Shown one piece after another: positions 21,641 to 30,390 of a stretch of 50,738 nt of DNA. Origin of the DNA: an uncultured Tateyamaria sp. (GTDB lineage Bacteria > Pseudomonadota > Alphaproteobacteria > Rhodobacterales > Rhodobacteraceae); NCBI RefSeq assembly GCF_947494755.1, contig NZ_CANLVZ010000008.1, forward strand, positions 1-50,738. Reading direction: 5' to 3'. Positions within the stretch are counted from its first letter, which is position 1. The number at the start of each line of letters is the position of its first letter. The position numbers and the translations under genes are program-made. Under the pieces are notes generated by a model. That model saw only the letters and a program-made list of their open reading frames with translations. It was not told the DNA's origin and did not search any database.

Positions 21641-22513
21641 ATGACCGACCCCACCTACACACCTCCCGCAAAATGGACATGGGATGCCGAAAGTGGCGGC
21701 AGGTTCGCCTCGATCAACCGACCCATTGCGGGCCCGACGGCGGACAAAGACCTGCCTGTGGGAAAGCATCCCTTTCAGCTTTATTCGCTCGCGACGCCCA
21801 ACGGCGTAAAGGTCACCATGCTGTTCGAAGAGCTGCTGGAGGCCGGGGTAACTGACGCCGAATACGACGCGTGGCTGATCAACATCGGCGAAGGCGATCA
21901 GTTCGGATCAGGATTTGTCGACGTAAATCCCAACTCCAAAATCCCGGCTCTCGTCGATCGCTCGGGCGACAGCGAAGTGCGGGTGTTTGAGTCGGGATCC
22001 ATCATGATCCATCTGGCCGAGAAGTTCGGACACTTCCTGCCCAAAGATGGCCCCGCCCGCACCGAAACGCTCAACTGGTTGATGTGGCAAATGGGCTCGG
22101 CCCCGTTTCTGGGCGGCGGCTTTGGCCACTTTTATGCCTATGCCCCCGAGAAATACGAGTACCCCATCAACCGCTACGCCATGGAAAGCAAACGCCAGCT
22201 CGACGTGCTGGACCGCGAGTTGGCCAAAAAGCCATTCATCGCAGGCGACGACTACTCCATCGCGGATATGGCGATCTGGCCGTGGTATGGGCAGCTATGC
22301 CTCGGGCGGCTTTATGATGCGGCCGAGTTCCTGGATGTGGAAAGCTATACCAATGTGATGGCTTGGGCGAAAAAGATCGACGCGCGCGCGGCGACCTTGC
22401 GCGGGCGGATGGTCAACCGCGCCTTTGGGGAGCCTGAGTTGCAGCTGCACGAACGCCATGACGCATCCGACTTTGACACCAAAACGCAGGACAAGATCGG
22501 CACGCCCGATTAG
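21641..22513 (+). CDS. yghU: YghU-like glutathione S-transferase / disulfide-bond oxidoreductase
   Basis: The 290-residue length and the N-terminal extension (TPPAKWTWDAESGGRFASINRP) are characteristic of YghU, which reduces disulfides with two bound glutathiones. The thioredoxin-like domain (HPFQLYSLATPNGVKVT) is followed by the all-helical domain (NWLMWQMGSAPFLGGGFGHFY). ATG 21641 lies 88 bases after the LysR gene, on the same strand. Its link to the LysR/permease pair is not evident. Confidence 0.93.
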   Translation: MTDPTYTPPAKWTWDAESGGRFASINRPIAGPTADKDLPVGKHPFQLYSLATPNGVKVTMLFEELLEAGVTDAEYDAWLINIGEGDQFGSGFVDVNPNSKIPALVDRSGDSEVRVFESGSIMIHLAEKFGHFLPKDGPARTETLNWLMWQMGSAPFLGGGFGHFYAYAPEKYEYPINRYAMESKRQLDVLDRELAKKPFIAGDDYSIADMAIWPWYGQLCLGRLYDAAEFLDVESYTNVMAWAKKIDARAATLRGRMVNRAFGEPELQLHERHDASDFDTKTQDKIGTPD

Positions 22514-22658
22514 GGAGGCGCAACACGCGTGCCCCACTTGGACCGCATATTTTATGTGATGTCGAAAGCCCCCCCTGACGTCCATCGTTGGGGGCGCGTT
22601 GCTTTGGCACCAGGTCGCGCTAGTTCCTCTTTATCGCGAACGTCAACGGGGACATATC

Positions 22659-23144
22659 ATGCGCCTGGCCACCACTCTCGTTTCCAACCTCGCTTTTGCC
22701 CCTTTGGCCGCGACTGCCATGGTCTCGGTTTCGTTTCAGGACGGCGCGCCCAAGGATCGGTTCACGCTGATCTATTCCGGCGACTGCGTGATCGAGGCAA
22801 TGGATGTGCGAATTGATCTTGGCACCGCCCCAGCCGGGTTGATCTTTGACACGACAGGCGCGGGGGCGGGTGTCGAAGTCTTTCAACCCCTCGAATGGGT
22901 GACAGGAACCGCGCGCACCTCGGACGTGACCGACGGGGATACGGCGCTGACCTTATCATTGGATCAGGTCACACCGGGTGACACATTCGCCTTCACCATC
23001 GATATTGACGACACCACCAGCACTCGGCAGATCACCGTCGACGGGTCCGAAATGGCTGGCGCGACCTTGCACTTGAGCGAGGCTGAAGCCCTGTTTGACG
23101 GCACCGGTGTTGCACAAATCGCATCCCCCGCCTGCGTGTCCTGA
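22659..23144 (+). CDS. Secreted protein of unknown function
   Basis: This 161-residue protein has a Sec signal peptide (about 20 residues, MRLATTLVSNLAFAPLAATA) and a beta-rich body. Two cysteines (SGDCVIEAM and ASPACVS) could form a disulfide. Segments GLIFDTTGAGAGVEVFQP and DTFAFTIDIDDTTSTRQITV recall small proteins that roseobacter genomes label 'aggregation factor core'; I am not certain of that match. ATG 22659 is chosen because the signal peptide begins there. It converges with the permease gene at 23152. Confidence 0.7.
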   Translation: MRLATTLVSNLAFAPLAATAMVSVSFQDGAPKDRFTLIYSGDCVIEAMDVRIDLGTAPAGLIFDTTGAGAGVEVFQPLEWVTGTARTSDVTDGDTALTLSLDQVTPGDTFAFTIDIDDTTSTRQITVDGSEMAGATLHLSEAEALFDGTGVAQIASPACVS

Positions 23145-23151
23145 TCGCGCG

Positions 23152-24774
23152 TTATTGCCGCCCGACCTGACGACAGATCAGGATTACGGGCAGCAATCCC
23201 ACCGCCACGATCACGAGGCTGGGCACCGCTGCCCCGTCAAGGCGTTCGTCCGAAGCCAGGCGATAGGCCTGCACCGCGAGCGTGTCGTAATTGAACGGGC
23301 GCAGGATGAGGGTCGCGGGCAGTTCCTTCATGACATCCACAAAGACGATCAGCAGCGCGGTCAGCAGGCTTGGCGTCAGAATGGGCAGATGCACTCGGCG
23401 CAGGGTCGCCAACGGCCCCTTGCCCAAGGATCGGCTGGCCGCATCCATATTGGCATGCACCAGCGCCTGCCCCCCTTCGTAAGCCCCAAGGGCAGCGGCC
23501 AGAAACCGCACCATGTAGGCAAGGATCAATAGCCAGATTGATCCGGTGATCAGCAGCCCGGTCGAGATATCAAATGTCGCCCGCATCCACGCATCAAGTG
23601 CGTTATCAAAGGCTGCAAAGGGCACCAGCAACCCGACCGCAATGACCCCGCCGGGCACGGCATAGCCCAACCGCGCGGCATAAACAGAGGCCGACGCTGC
23701 GCGCCCGGGTTGCGTGCGCTGGTAGAACCCAAGGATGATCGCAGCCCCAAGCGTCAGCCCCGCCGCAATGGATGCGAGCATCAGCGAATTGCGTATGAAA
23801 CCGAGGTAGCGCGGGCTGAGCAGGTCTTGCTCTGATCCAATCCCGAGGCTGAACAGGGCGATGACCGGAATGATGGCCCCGAAAAACACAGGGATACCGC
23901 ACAACAGTGCGGCCCCCGCTGCCGCCCACCCGTTCAGAGTGATGGGGGGATGATGTTTCTGGGTGCGGGTCGGGTCGTGATACTTGGCGCGGCCTCTCTG
24001 CACTCTCTCAAGCACGGCCAGCAGCAAAGCAAAGCTCAGCAGGCAAAGCGCGAGCTGCGCCGCCCCCGCCCGGTCGCCAAGCGAGAACCAACTCGTGTAG
24101 ATACCCGTGGCAAAGGTCTGCACCCCGAAATAGGCGACGGTGCCAAAATCGGCGATGGTTTCCATGACTGCCAACAGGACACCTGCTGCGATGGCCGGAC
24201 GGGCAAGCGGCAAGCTGACCCGCCACAGCGCGACCCACGGCCGCGAGCCAAGCGCACGAGCGGCCATGAAAGTTGACCCGCTTTGTTGCAGGAACGAGGC
24301 CCGCGCCAGTAGGTAGACATATGGATAGAGCACCAGCACCAACATGACCGCCGCACCGCCCAGACTGCGGATTTCGGGAAACCAATAGTCCCGCGGCCCC
24401 CAGCCCATCACGTCGCGCAGCATCGTCTGCACAATGCCGGGATGATCCAGCACATGAGTGTAGGCATAGGCCAGAACGTAAGCAGGAAATGCCAGGGGAA
24501 GAACCAGCGCGACCTCAAGTAACTTGACCATCGGAAAGCGGGTCATGGTCACAAGCCACGCGGCCCCGACCCCAATCGCAAAGGTTCCGAGCGACACAAG
24601 AACCACCAGCAGGATCGTGTTCGCCGCATATCGTCCAAGCACGGTCTCAGCCAAATGCGCGATCGTATCGGTGCCACCGGACAGCGCGGCAATCGCCACG
24701 GCCACCATCGGCAGCAAGCAAATCGCCGCCACCAACCATGCCAGCCCGGACAATGACGCAGGCGCGCGCCGCAT
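23152..24774 (-). CDS. Ferric iron type ABC transporter permease (fused, two-domain)
   Basis: This roughly 540-residue inner-membrane protein has about twelve hydrophobic segments and two copies of the binding-protein-dependent permease domain, each with the cytoplasmic EAA-type loop (EAA-like ARALGSRPWVALWRV near residue 180; ASRSLGKGPLATLRRVHLP near 455). It matches the FbpB/SfuB family of iron(III) permeases. No binding protein or ATPase gene is adjacent, so its partners are elsewhere. The start is uncertain: ATG 24774 or GTG 24813. Confidence 0.86.
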   Translation of the reverse strand: MRRAPASLSGLAWLVAAICLLPMVAVAIAALSGGTDTIAHLAETVLGRYAANTILLVVLVSLGTFAIGVGAAWLVTMTRFPMVKLLEVALVLPLAFPAYVLAYAYTHVLDHPGIVQTMLRDVMGWGPRDYWFPEIRSLGGAAVMLVLVLYPYVYLLARASFLQQSGSTFMAARALGSRPWVALWRVSLPLARPAIAAGVLLAVMETIADFGTVAYFGVQTFATGIYTSWFSLGDRAGAAQLALCLLSFALLLAVLERVQRGRAKYHDPTRTQKHHPPITLNGWAAAGAALLCGIPVFFGAIIPVIALFSLGIGSEQDLLSPRYLGFIRNSLMLASIAAGLTLGAAIILGFYQRTQPGRAASASVYAARLGYAVPGGVIAVGLLVPFAAFDNALDAWMRATFDISTGLLITGSIWLLILAYMVRFLAAALGAYEGGQALVHANMDAASRSLGKGPLATLRRVHLPILTPSLLTALLIVFVDVMKELPATLILRPFNYDTLAVQAYRLASDERLDGAAVPSLVIVAVGLLPVILICRQVGRQ

Positions 24775-24886
24775 GGCCCTTTGAGTGGGGCGAAGGATAT
24801 CAATTTGGGTCACAGCACCGCCCTGCCTACATGCCCCGCCGTTATCCTAGTTTTTATATCGGGTTTCCAGCCCTTCAACGTGGCGG

Positions 24887-24909
24887 GGCGGAGGACACCT
24901 CCGCCTTAC
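24887..24909. repeat. GGCGGAGG palindromic repeat, copy 1
   Basis: GGCGGAGG and CCTCCGCC form an 8-bp stem around ACA, followed by TTAC. The same arms and a nearly identical right flank occur at 48364-48386. It lies between two minus-strand genes, downstream of the PaaK-like ligase. Confidence 0.6.
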
Positions 24910-25008
24910 GGCAAGTTGCGACGGTTTACGTATCGTTTGCCCAAGGCGGTTCCGGGCGCGGGACCTGCATTAGGTATTTATGGCGAAAGGAAGAAGATGG
25001 GATGGTGC

Positions 25009-26214
25009 CTAGTCGTAGCTGCGTTGATCTTCGATGACCAGGCCGTCTTTGGGCAGCGCATCAATCGCTTTGAGTTCCAGCGTTCCCTTGAGCTTGAGCG
25101 TGTCCATCACGCTTTGCTCATAAGGAGCGGTGTCCGTCGCAGGGCTTTCGAGTTGGACGGTCATCGTATCCTGTTCGCCCTCCCGTTTCGCGATCACGCG
25201 GGCGCGTGTCACCTCAGGGTGTTTGGCGACGAGGGCGGCGACCTGTTCGGGGCGCACGAACATGCCCTTGATCTTGGTCGTCTGGTCGGCGCGGCCCATC
25301 CAGCCCTTGATGCGCATGTTGGTGCGCCCGCAGGGGCTTGTGCCAGCCATGATCGCGCTCATGTCCCCCGTGGCAAAGCGGATCAGCGGATAATCGGGGT
25401 TCAGCGATGTCACAACGACCTCGCCCACCTCTCCGGCTGCGACGGGGTTTCCGGTCCCGGGCGTCACGATTTCGACGACGACCCCTTCGTCCACGATCAT
25501 CCCTTCGAGCGCATCGGATTCATAGGCGATATTGCCCAGATCTGCGGTCGCATAGGACTGCATGCAGGTGATGCCGCGATCAGTGTAGAAGTCGCGCAAG
25601 CTCGGGAACAAGGCCCCGCCACCCACCGCCGCCTTCTTGATGCGCAGGGAGATGCCCATCTCATCGGCCTTGTCGAGGATCACCTTGAGGTAGTCGGGCG
25701 TGCCCGCATAGGCCGTCGTACCGATGTCGCGCGCCGCCGTCACCTGCAGCTCGGTCTGGCCGGTCCCGGCGGGCAAAACAGCGGCCCCCACGGCCCGCGC
25801 GCCGGATTCAAAGATCATGCCAGCAGGCGTCAGGTGATAGCCAAAGCAGTTCTGCACGATGTCGTCGGCACCGATGCCGACCGCATGCAGGAACCGGCCC
25901 ATGCGCCACCAGTCATCGCTGATGCCGCCGGGTTCATAGATCGGTCCCGGAGACTGGAAAATATGGGCTGCATTCGTCACTGGCAGACCACCAAAGGGCG
26001 GCACGTCGGCCTGCCACTTCGCCAGTTCGGATTTGCGCAACACCGGCAAGTGTCGCAGATCGTCGAGGGATTTTAGCGTGCCCACATCCGGCAGGCAGCT
26101 GTTCGTTGCTGCGGCGACGCGCGCAATCTGCGCATTTACCGCCGACAGCTGATCGGCGGCACGGGCATCCGCACTCCGGGTTTCCAGATCGTCGAAATAT
26201 ACCTTGTTCAGCAT
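25009..26214 (-). CDS. PaaK-like phenylacetate-CoA ligase family protein
   Basis: This 401-residue AMP-forming enzyme belongs to the phenylacetate-CoA ligase group, which activates an aromatic or similar acid with ATP and CoA. It has the adenylation core (TTAYAGTPDYLK, QSYATADLGNIAYE, GEVVVTSLNPDYPLIRFATGDMS) and the C-terminal part (GRADQTTKIKGMFVRPEQV). The usual SGTTG loop is replaced by a weaker form (QSPGPIYEPGG), as in other PaaK relatives. It is the last gene of the liv-type operon, three bases after the DUF6958-like gene, so it should act on what the transporter brings in. Confidence 0.88.
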   Translation of the reverse strand: MLNKVYFDDLETRSADARAADQLSAVNAQIARVAAATNSCLPDVGTLKSLDDLRHLPVLRKSELAKWQADVPPFGGLPVTNAAHIFQSPGPIYEPGGISDDWWRMGRFLHAVGIGADDIVQNCFGYHLTPAGMIFESGARAVGAAVLPAGTGQTELQVTAARDIGTTAYAGTPDYLKVILDKADEMGISLRIKKAAVGGGALFPSLRDFYTDRGITCMQSYATADLGNIAYESDALEGMIVDEGVVVEIVTPGTGNPVAAGEVGEVVVTSLNPDYPLIRFATGDMSAIMAGTSPCGRTNMRIKGWMGRADQTTKIKGMFVRPEQVAALVAKHPEVTRARVIAKREGEQDTMTVQLESPATDTAPYEQSVMDTLKLKGTLELKAIDALPKDGLVIEDQRSYD

Positions 26215-26217
26215 CCT

Positions 26218-26508
26218 CTATCCCACTGCTCTGATCTGTTGCGGACCCTTCACGCCGAGCCGCTCGATCTCGCCACGAACTTCCATCTCAAGCTTGACGG
26301 TGACCACGTGCCAGCCGAGCTTTCCCAGCTTCGCCTTGGTATCGAGATCGAGCCGCGCGTCCACCGCGTCCTTCAGATCGCTGTAGCGCATCGCACCGGC
26401 TCTAAGCGCATCCAGGATCGCCGCGCGCACCGCGTCAAACTTCCAGACCGGAATATTTGTGACCCCGGTGCGTCCTTCGGCGGGGGTGCGACAGGCGACC
26501 TTCTCCAT
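26218..26508 (-). CDS. DUF6958-like small protein, coupled to livF
   Basis: This 96-residue soluble protein (MEKVACRTP..., KFDAVRAAILDAL, YSDLKDAVDARL) looks like a small winged-helix-like domain of the DUF6958 group; the assignment is from memory. Its ATG at 26508 overlaps the livF stop as TGATG, so translation is probably coupled; a TTG twelve bases earlier is less likely. The PaaK-like gene starts three bases after its stop. The tight packing suggests a role tied to the transporter or the ligase. Confidence 0.75.
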   Translation of the reverse strand: MEKVACRTPAEGRTGVTNIPVWKFDAVRAAILDALRAGAMRYSDLKDAVDARLDLDTKAKLGKLGWHVVTVKLEMEVRGEIERLGVKGPQQIRAVG

Positions 26509-27332
26509 CAGCTCAGCCAACGCTTGCGCCGCCGGTAGCTGCGGACGTCACGAAAGGATTTGCGCCCCTCGTCGGACATGCCGAGATAGAATTCCTTGAC
26601 GTCCGGGTTCTCGCGCAACTCGGCGGCGGGGCCATCCATGACCACCCGACCCGATTCCAGGATATAGCCGTAATGGGCGAACCGCAGCGCGACGTTGGTG
26701 TTCTGCTCAGCCAGCAAGAACGTCACGCCCTCGTTCTCGTTCACTGACTTCACGATCTCGAAAATCTGTTCGACCAGTTGCGGAGCAAGGCCCATGCTCG
26801 GTTCATCCAGCAGGATCGTCTCCGGACGGGACATCAATGCGCGGCCAATGGCGCACATCTGCTGCTCGCCCCCCGAGGTGTAGCCAGCCTGCGATTTACG
26901 CCGCTCACGCAACCGGGGAAAATAGTCATAAACCATCTCGAGATCAGCGGCGACCGCCCCCTTGCCGTCACGCCGCGTATAGGCACCGGTCATCAGGTTC
27001 TCTTCGATGGTGAGGTGTTCGAAACAGTGCCGGCCTTCCATGACCTGCACAACGCCACGTTTGACCAGATCGGCGGGATCAGCCTCAGCGGTGTTCTCGC
27101 CGTGATAAAGGATCGAGCCCTTGGTCACCTCGCCACGTTCGGAGGCGAGCAGCCCAGAGATCGCCTTGAGGGTCGTCGTCTTGCCCGCACCATTGCCGCC
27201 AAGCAAGGCCGTTATGCCACCTTTGGGCACCTTGAGGCTCACGCCCTTGAGCACGAGGATCACGTGATTGTAGATCACCTCGATATTGTTGACCTCAAGA
27301 ACGGTCTCGGCCTTCACCTCGGCATCAAGCAT
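26508..27332 (-). CDS. livF: Branched-chain amino acid type ABC transporter ATPase LivF
   Basis: This 274-residue ATPase energises a liv-type importer at the inner membrane. It has Walker A GGNGAGKTTT (about residue 43), signature SGGEQQ and Walker B TILLDEPSMGL. I set the start at ATG 27332; the upstream part of the frame is the terminator/repeat region. It follows livK after the hairpin at 27371-27399, which may reduce its expression relative to livK. Its stop overlaps the next gene. Confidence 0.95.
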   Translation of the reverse strand: MLDAEVKAETVLEVNNIEVIYNHVILVLKGVSLKVPKGGITALLGGNGAGKTTTLKAISGLLASERGEVTKGSILYHGENTAEADPADLVKRGVVQVMEGRHCFEHLTIEENLMTGAYTRRDGKGAVAADLEMVYDYFPRLRERRKSQAGYTSGGEQQMCAIGRALMSRPETILLDEPSMGLAPQLVEQIFEIVKSVNENEGVTFLLAEQNTNVALRFAHYGYILESGRVVMDGPAAELRENPDVKEFYLGMSDEGRKSFRDVRSYRRRKRWLS

Positions 27333-27344
27333 GGCGCCTTGCCC

Positions 27345-27399
27345 TTCATTGTTCCAAAAATATGCAAGATCCCCCGGCAACGACACGCGCCGCCGGGGG
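27345..27399 (-). terminator. Hairpin with TATTTTTGGAACAATGAA tail downstream of livK
   Basis: On the minus strand, eight bases after the livK stop, an 8-bp stem (CCCCCGGC / GCCGGGGG, loop of 13) is followed by a T-rich stretch with TATTTTTGGAACAATGAA. It can act as a partial terminator between livK and livF. The tail recurs at 44721-44750, so it is also a copy of a dispersed element. Confidence 0.7.
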
Positions 27400-27406
27400 A
27401 TATGGT

Positions 27407-28684
27407 TCAGTTACAGGACGCCTCGATCCCGCTCTCGTCGGCATAGGCGGCACTGTCTTCCTCGATCAGCGGCTGGATCACCTCCATATCGGATTCCGAG
27501 AAGTCCGAGACCAGCGACCATGTGCCCGCCGATGCATCCCACTGGGTCATGCCGACAAGGCCAGGCCCACCGTGATTCTCGCACGAGACGTTGAACTCGG
27601 GGCCAAAGCCGGGCAGACCAAGTTCGGTCATCTTGGCTTCGGTGATCTCGAGCGCTTCCATCCCGTCACGCATCATAGCAGGGGTGATGTCCGCGGTGCC
27701 GTGAATTTCCTGCGCGGTTTTGGCAGCCTCAGCCGCCAGCATTGCGGCATAAAGCCCACGGTTATAGAGCACCGTGCCGATCTGATCACCGGACCCGGCG
27801 GCTTTGCCCGCGTCGACAACATACTTCTGGATGTCGTCAAACACTGGGAAGTCGCTGCCCACGCCGTGGAACGTCAGCGCCTTGTAGCCATCGGCCGCAT
27901 CGCCCGCAGGCAGCACGTCGTTTTCCGAACCGGACCACCAGATGCCGATGAAGTTTTCCATCGGATAGCGGATGTTGGCCGCTTCCTGCACCGCAACCTG
28001 GTTCATCACGCCCCAGCCATACATGATGACATTGTCAGGACGCTCACGACGGATTTGCAGCCACTGCGATTTCTGTTCCTGACCGGGGTGATCCACGGCC
28101 ACCAGCATTAGCTCAAACCCGTGCTTTTTGCTCAGTTCTTCCAGCGTGCGGATCGGCTCCTTACCATAAGCAGAGTTGTGATAGACGAGCGCGATTTTCT
28201 TGCCCGCGATGTCGCCTTGGCTCATCAGATAGTTGATGGCACCAGACGCCCCGTTCCAATAGTTGGCGGGGTAGTTGAACGTGTGGCTGAACACTTCGCC
28301 ATTGGCGGCCGAGGTGCGGCCATACCCCATGGTGTGCATCGGAATGCCGTCCGCAGTGGCCTTGGGAATCAGTTGATAAGTGATGCCGGTCGAGAGGGGT
28401 TGATAGACCAGCGAGCCCTCGCCCTTGGTCGCCTCATAACATTCGACACCCTTTTCCGTGTTGTAGCCGGTCTCGCATTCCAGCACGCGAGTCTCGATGC
28501 CACCGATGCCGCCATCGCGTTCGTTCAGCAGCGTGAAGTAGTCCGCATAGCCATCCGCGAACGGAATGCCACCCGCCGCATAGGGACCGGTGCGATAGCT
28601 GAGTGACGGGAACACAAGGTCCGCCATCACCGGGCTTGCTGCCATCAGGCCTGCAACGGCCATAGTTCCTAGTTTCATCTTCAT
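27407..28684 (-). CDS. Periplasmic substrate-binding protein of a liv-type ABC transporter
   Basis: This 425-residue protein captures the substrate in the periplasm. It has a Sec signal peptide (MKMKLGTMAVAGLMAASPVMA) and the type I periplasmic fold (FADGYADYFTLLNERDGGIGG, KIALVYHNSAYGKEPI, PDNVIMYGWGVMNQVAVQEA). Two cysteines lie in the ECETGY...ECYEATKG loop and two more near the C-terminus. GGAGGA nine bases upstream decides the start at 28684. The sequence type is the one found in operons with acyl-CoA ligases, not classical leucine binding; the ligand is probably a carboxylic acid. Confidence 0.9.
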   Translation of the reverse strand: MKMKLGTMAVAGLMAASPVMADLVFPSLSYRTGPYAAGGIPFADGYADYFTLLNERDGGIGGIETRVLECETGYNTEKGVECYEATKGEGSLVYQPLSTGITYQLIPKATADGIPMHTMGYGRTSAANGEVFSHTFNYPANYWNGASGAINYLMSQGDIAGKKIALVYHNSAYGKEPIRTLEELSKKHGFELMLVAVDHPGQEQKSQWLQIRRERPDNVIMYGWGVMNQVAVQEAANIRYPMENFIGIWWSGSENDVLPAGDAADGYKALTFHGVGSDFPVFDDIQKYVVDAGKAAGSGDQIGTVLYNRGLYAAMLAAEAAKTAQEIHGTADITPAMMRDGMEALEITEAKMTELGLPGFGPEFNVSCENHGGPGLVGMTQWDASAGTWSLVSDFSESDMEVIQPLIEEDSAAYADESGIEASCN

Positions 28685-28764
28685 CGGTATATTTCCTCCC
28701 TTTTGGTTTTGTCCGATGTCGCAAGCCGGGCAACACTGCCCATCCTGCATTTTGCCGCCTCCCG

Positions 28765-29841
28765 TCAGTGGGGGAACGGCCACAATCTCAACTTCTCCTT
28801 GGCCACGCGCCACAACTGCGCCAGCCCATGCGGTTCCAGGATCAAGAACACGATGATCAGGCCGCCGACGATCACAAGCTGAAAGTGGGCCACGATATCT
28901 GTGGGCCAGCCCAGCAGATCCACTCCCACGACCTTGAGCAAGACCGGCAGCACCACAAGGAACGCCGCGCCCGCAAAGGCGCCAAAGATCGACCCCAAGC
29001 CGCCGATGATGATCATGAACAGCACGAGGAATGACTTGGTGATGCCAAAAACCTCGCCCACCTCGACCGCGCCGAGGTAGACCGCAAAGAACAGCGCACC
29101 CGACACCCCGACAAAGAACGACGACACCGCGAAGGCCGTCAGCTTGGCCTTCAGGGGGTTGACCCCGATGATTTCGGCAGCGATGTCCATGTCGCGGATC
29201 GCCATCCACTGGCGGCCCACCGATCCACGGGTCAGGTTGCGCGCGATGATCGCCGCGGCCACCGTGAAAACCAGACAGAACAGATAGGTCGCCCAGGCTT
29301 CGGTGTTGGGCCCTGTGACTTCAATCCCGAACACGGACCGTTCAGGCGCGTTGATCTGGCCTGAAGCTGAATAGTTGTAAAACCACGCCACCTTGTTGAA
29401 GAGCCACACGAGGAAGAACTGCGCCGCCAGCGTCGCCACGGCCAGATAGAACCCCTTGATCCGCAAGCTCGGCAACCCAAAGGCGGTGCCGACCAGCGCG
29501 GTGATCCCGCCCGCCAAAATCACATGGAAAAAGATGTTCACATCCGGAAAGGCGGTCATCAGCTTGTAACAGGCATAGGCGCCCACAGCCATAAAGCCGC
29601 CGGTGCCAAGGCTCACCTGCCCGCAATACCCGGTTAGGATGTTCAACCCGATTGCGGCAATGGCATAGATAAGGAAGGGCAGAAAGATCGAGTTGACCAG
29701 ATAGTCCGTCATCACGAAGGGCAGCACCAACACCGCCACCGCCAGCACCACGTAGTAGCGATACCGATCAAACCTGATCGGAAACGTCTGGCTATCCTGC
29801 GGATAGGTCGTCGAAAAATCCCCGGCCTCACGATACAGCAT
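28765..29841 (-). CDS. livM: Branched-chain amino acid type ABC transporter permease LivM
   Basis: This 358-residue inner-membrane permease has an N-terminal extension before about eight to ten membrane segments and the LivM motif NILTGYCGQVSLGTGGFMAVGAY. The EAA-like cytoplasmic loop is RDMDIAAEIIGVNPLKAKLTAFAVSSF. Start at ATG 29841 with GGAGGAG seven bases before it. It is separated from livH by 549 bases that hold a repeat element and a plus-strand gene, so it may have its own promoter. Confidence 0.94.
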   Translation of the reverse strand: MLYREAGDFSTTYPQDSQTFPIRFDRYRYYVVLAVAVLVLPFVMTDYLVNSIFLPFLIYAIAAIGLNILTGYCGQVSLGTGGFMAVGAYACYKLMTAFPDVNIFFHVILAGGITALVGTAFGLPSLRIKGFYLAVATLAAQFFLVWLFNKVAWFYNYSASGQINAPERSVFGIEVTGPNTEAWATYLFCLVFTVAAAIIARNLTRGSVGRQWMAIRDMDIAAEIIGVNPLKAKLTAFAVSSFFVGVSGALFFAVYLGAVEVGEVFGITKSFLVLFMIIIGGLGSIFGAFAGAAFLVVLPVLLKVVGVDLLGWPTDIVAHFQLVIVGGLIIVFLILEPHGLAQLWRVAKEKLRLWPFPH

Positions 29842-29872
29842 CAGCGCGCTCCTCCAGTTGATCCGACTTGCG

Positions 29873-29938
29873 TTTCTTTTGACCAAAAATACCGCGGGGG
29901 ACGTTGGGCCGCAGACACAATGGGGGGCTGGCCCCCTT
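29873..29938. repeat. Intergenic repeat, TTCTTTTGACC type, copy 1
   Basis: The plus strand reads TTTCTTTTGACCAAAAATACCGCGGGGG, then after a short gap a hairpin GGGGGC-TG-GCCCCC. The same order (TTCTTTTGACC, AAA, CCG-GGGG, GC hairpin) occurs at 40662-40710 and 47147-47191. It lies 31 bases upstream of livM. Confidence 0.75.
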
Positions 29939-30033
29939 CCGCGCTCTTAACCAAGACCCCAGCTTTCGCAGTTTCGCCACATTTACCGCCAAGCCCTGTG
30001 GCAGATTGGGTGTGGGAAAATGGAGTGGGTCCA

Positions 30034-30366
30034 ATGACTGCGATTCTGGACGGCATACGCCGTCTTGACGCCGCGCATGCGCGGGGTGAAATCTCGGCTG
30101 TCGATCTGGCAGCCGCCAAGGCCGACCTGATCGATGCGGTGCCAGACGCGGATGCGCCTGCCCCCGTCGTGCCAAGGGCCGAACCAGCACCGCAGCCGAC
30201 CAAACGGTCCGGCCTCGGGCAAATGCTGCTGCTATGCGCTTTGATCCTGACGATTTGCGCCGGAGCGACCCTGCTTTTGACAGGCGACATCATGCTGTCC
30301 GCCACGCTGGCGATCACTGTGCTCGCCGCCTTCACCGTCATGCTGTTCCGCCAACTCGACGGATAG
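30034..30366 (+). CDS. Small membrane protein with SHOCT-like N-terminus
   Basis: This 110-residue protein has a short amphipathic N-terminal motif (ILDGIRRLDAAHARGEISAVDLAAAKADLID) that resembles SHOCT-type modules, a Pro/Ala-rich linker, and two membrane segments (MLLLCALILTICAGATLLL and ATLAITVLAAFTVMLF). ATG 30034 is chosen because the motif begins there, with a weak GGAG before it. It is on the plus strand between livH and livM, both on the minus strand. Function unknown. Confidence 0.72.
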   Translation: MTAILDGIRRLDAAHARGEISAVDLAAAKADLIDAVPDADAPAPVVPRAEPAPQPTKRSGLGQMLLLCALILTICAGATLLLTGDIMLSATLAITVLAAFTVMLFRQLDG

Positions 30367-30390
30367 GCATCGCCCGTGCTGTAGCTGTGG

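Noticed and set aside
28685-29209. N-terminal extension of the binding protein to 29209
   Set aside because: It is out of frame with LivM on the same strand and the signal peptide starts at 28684.
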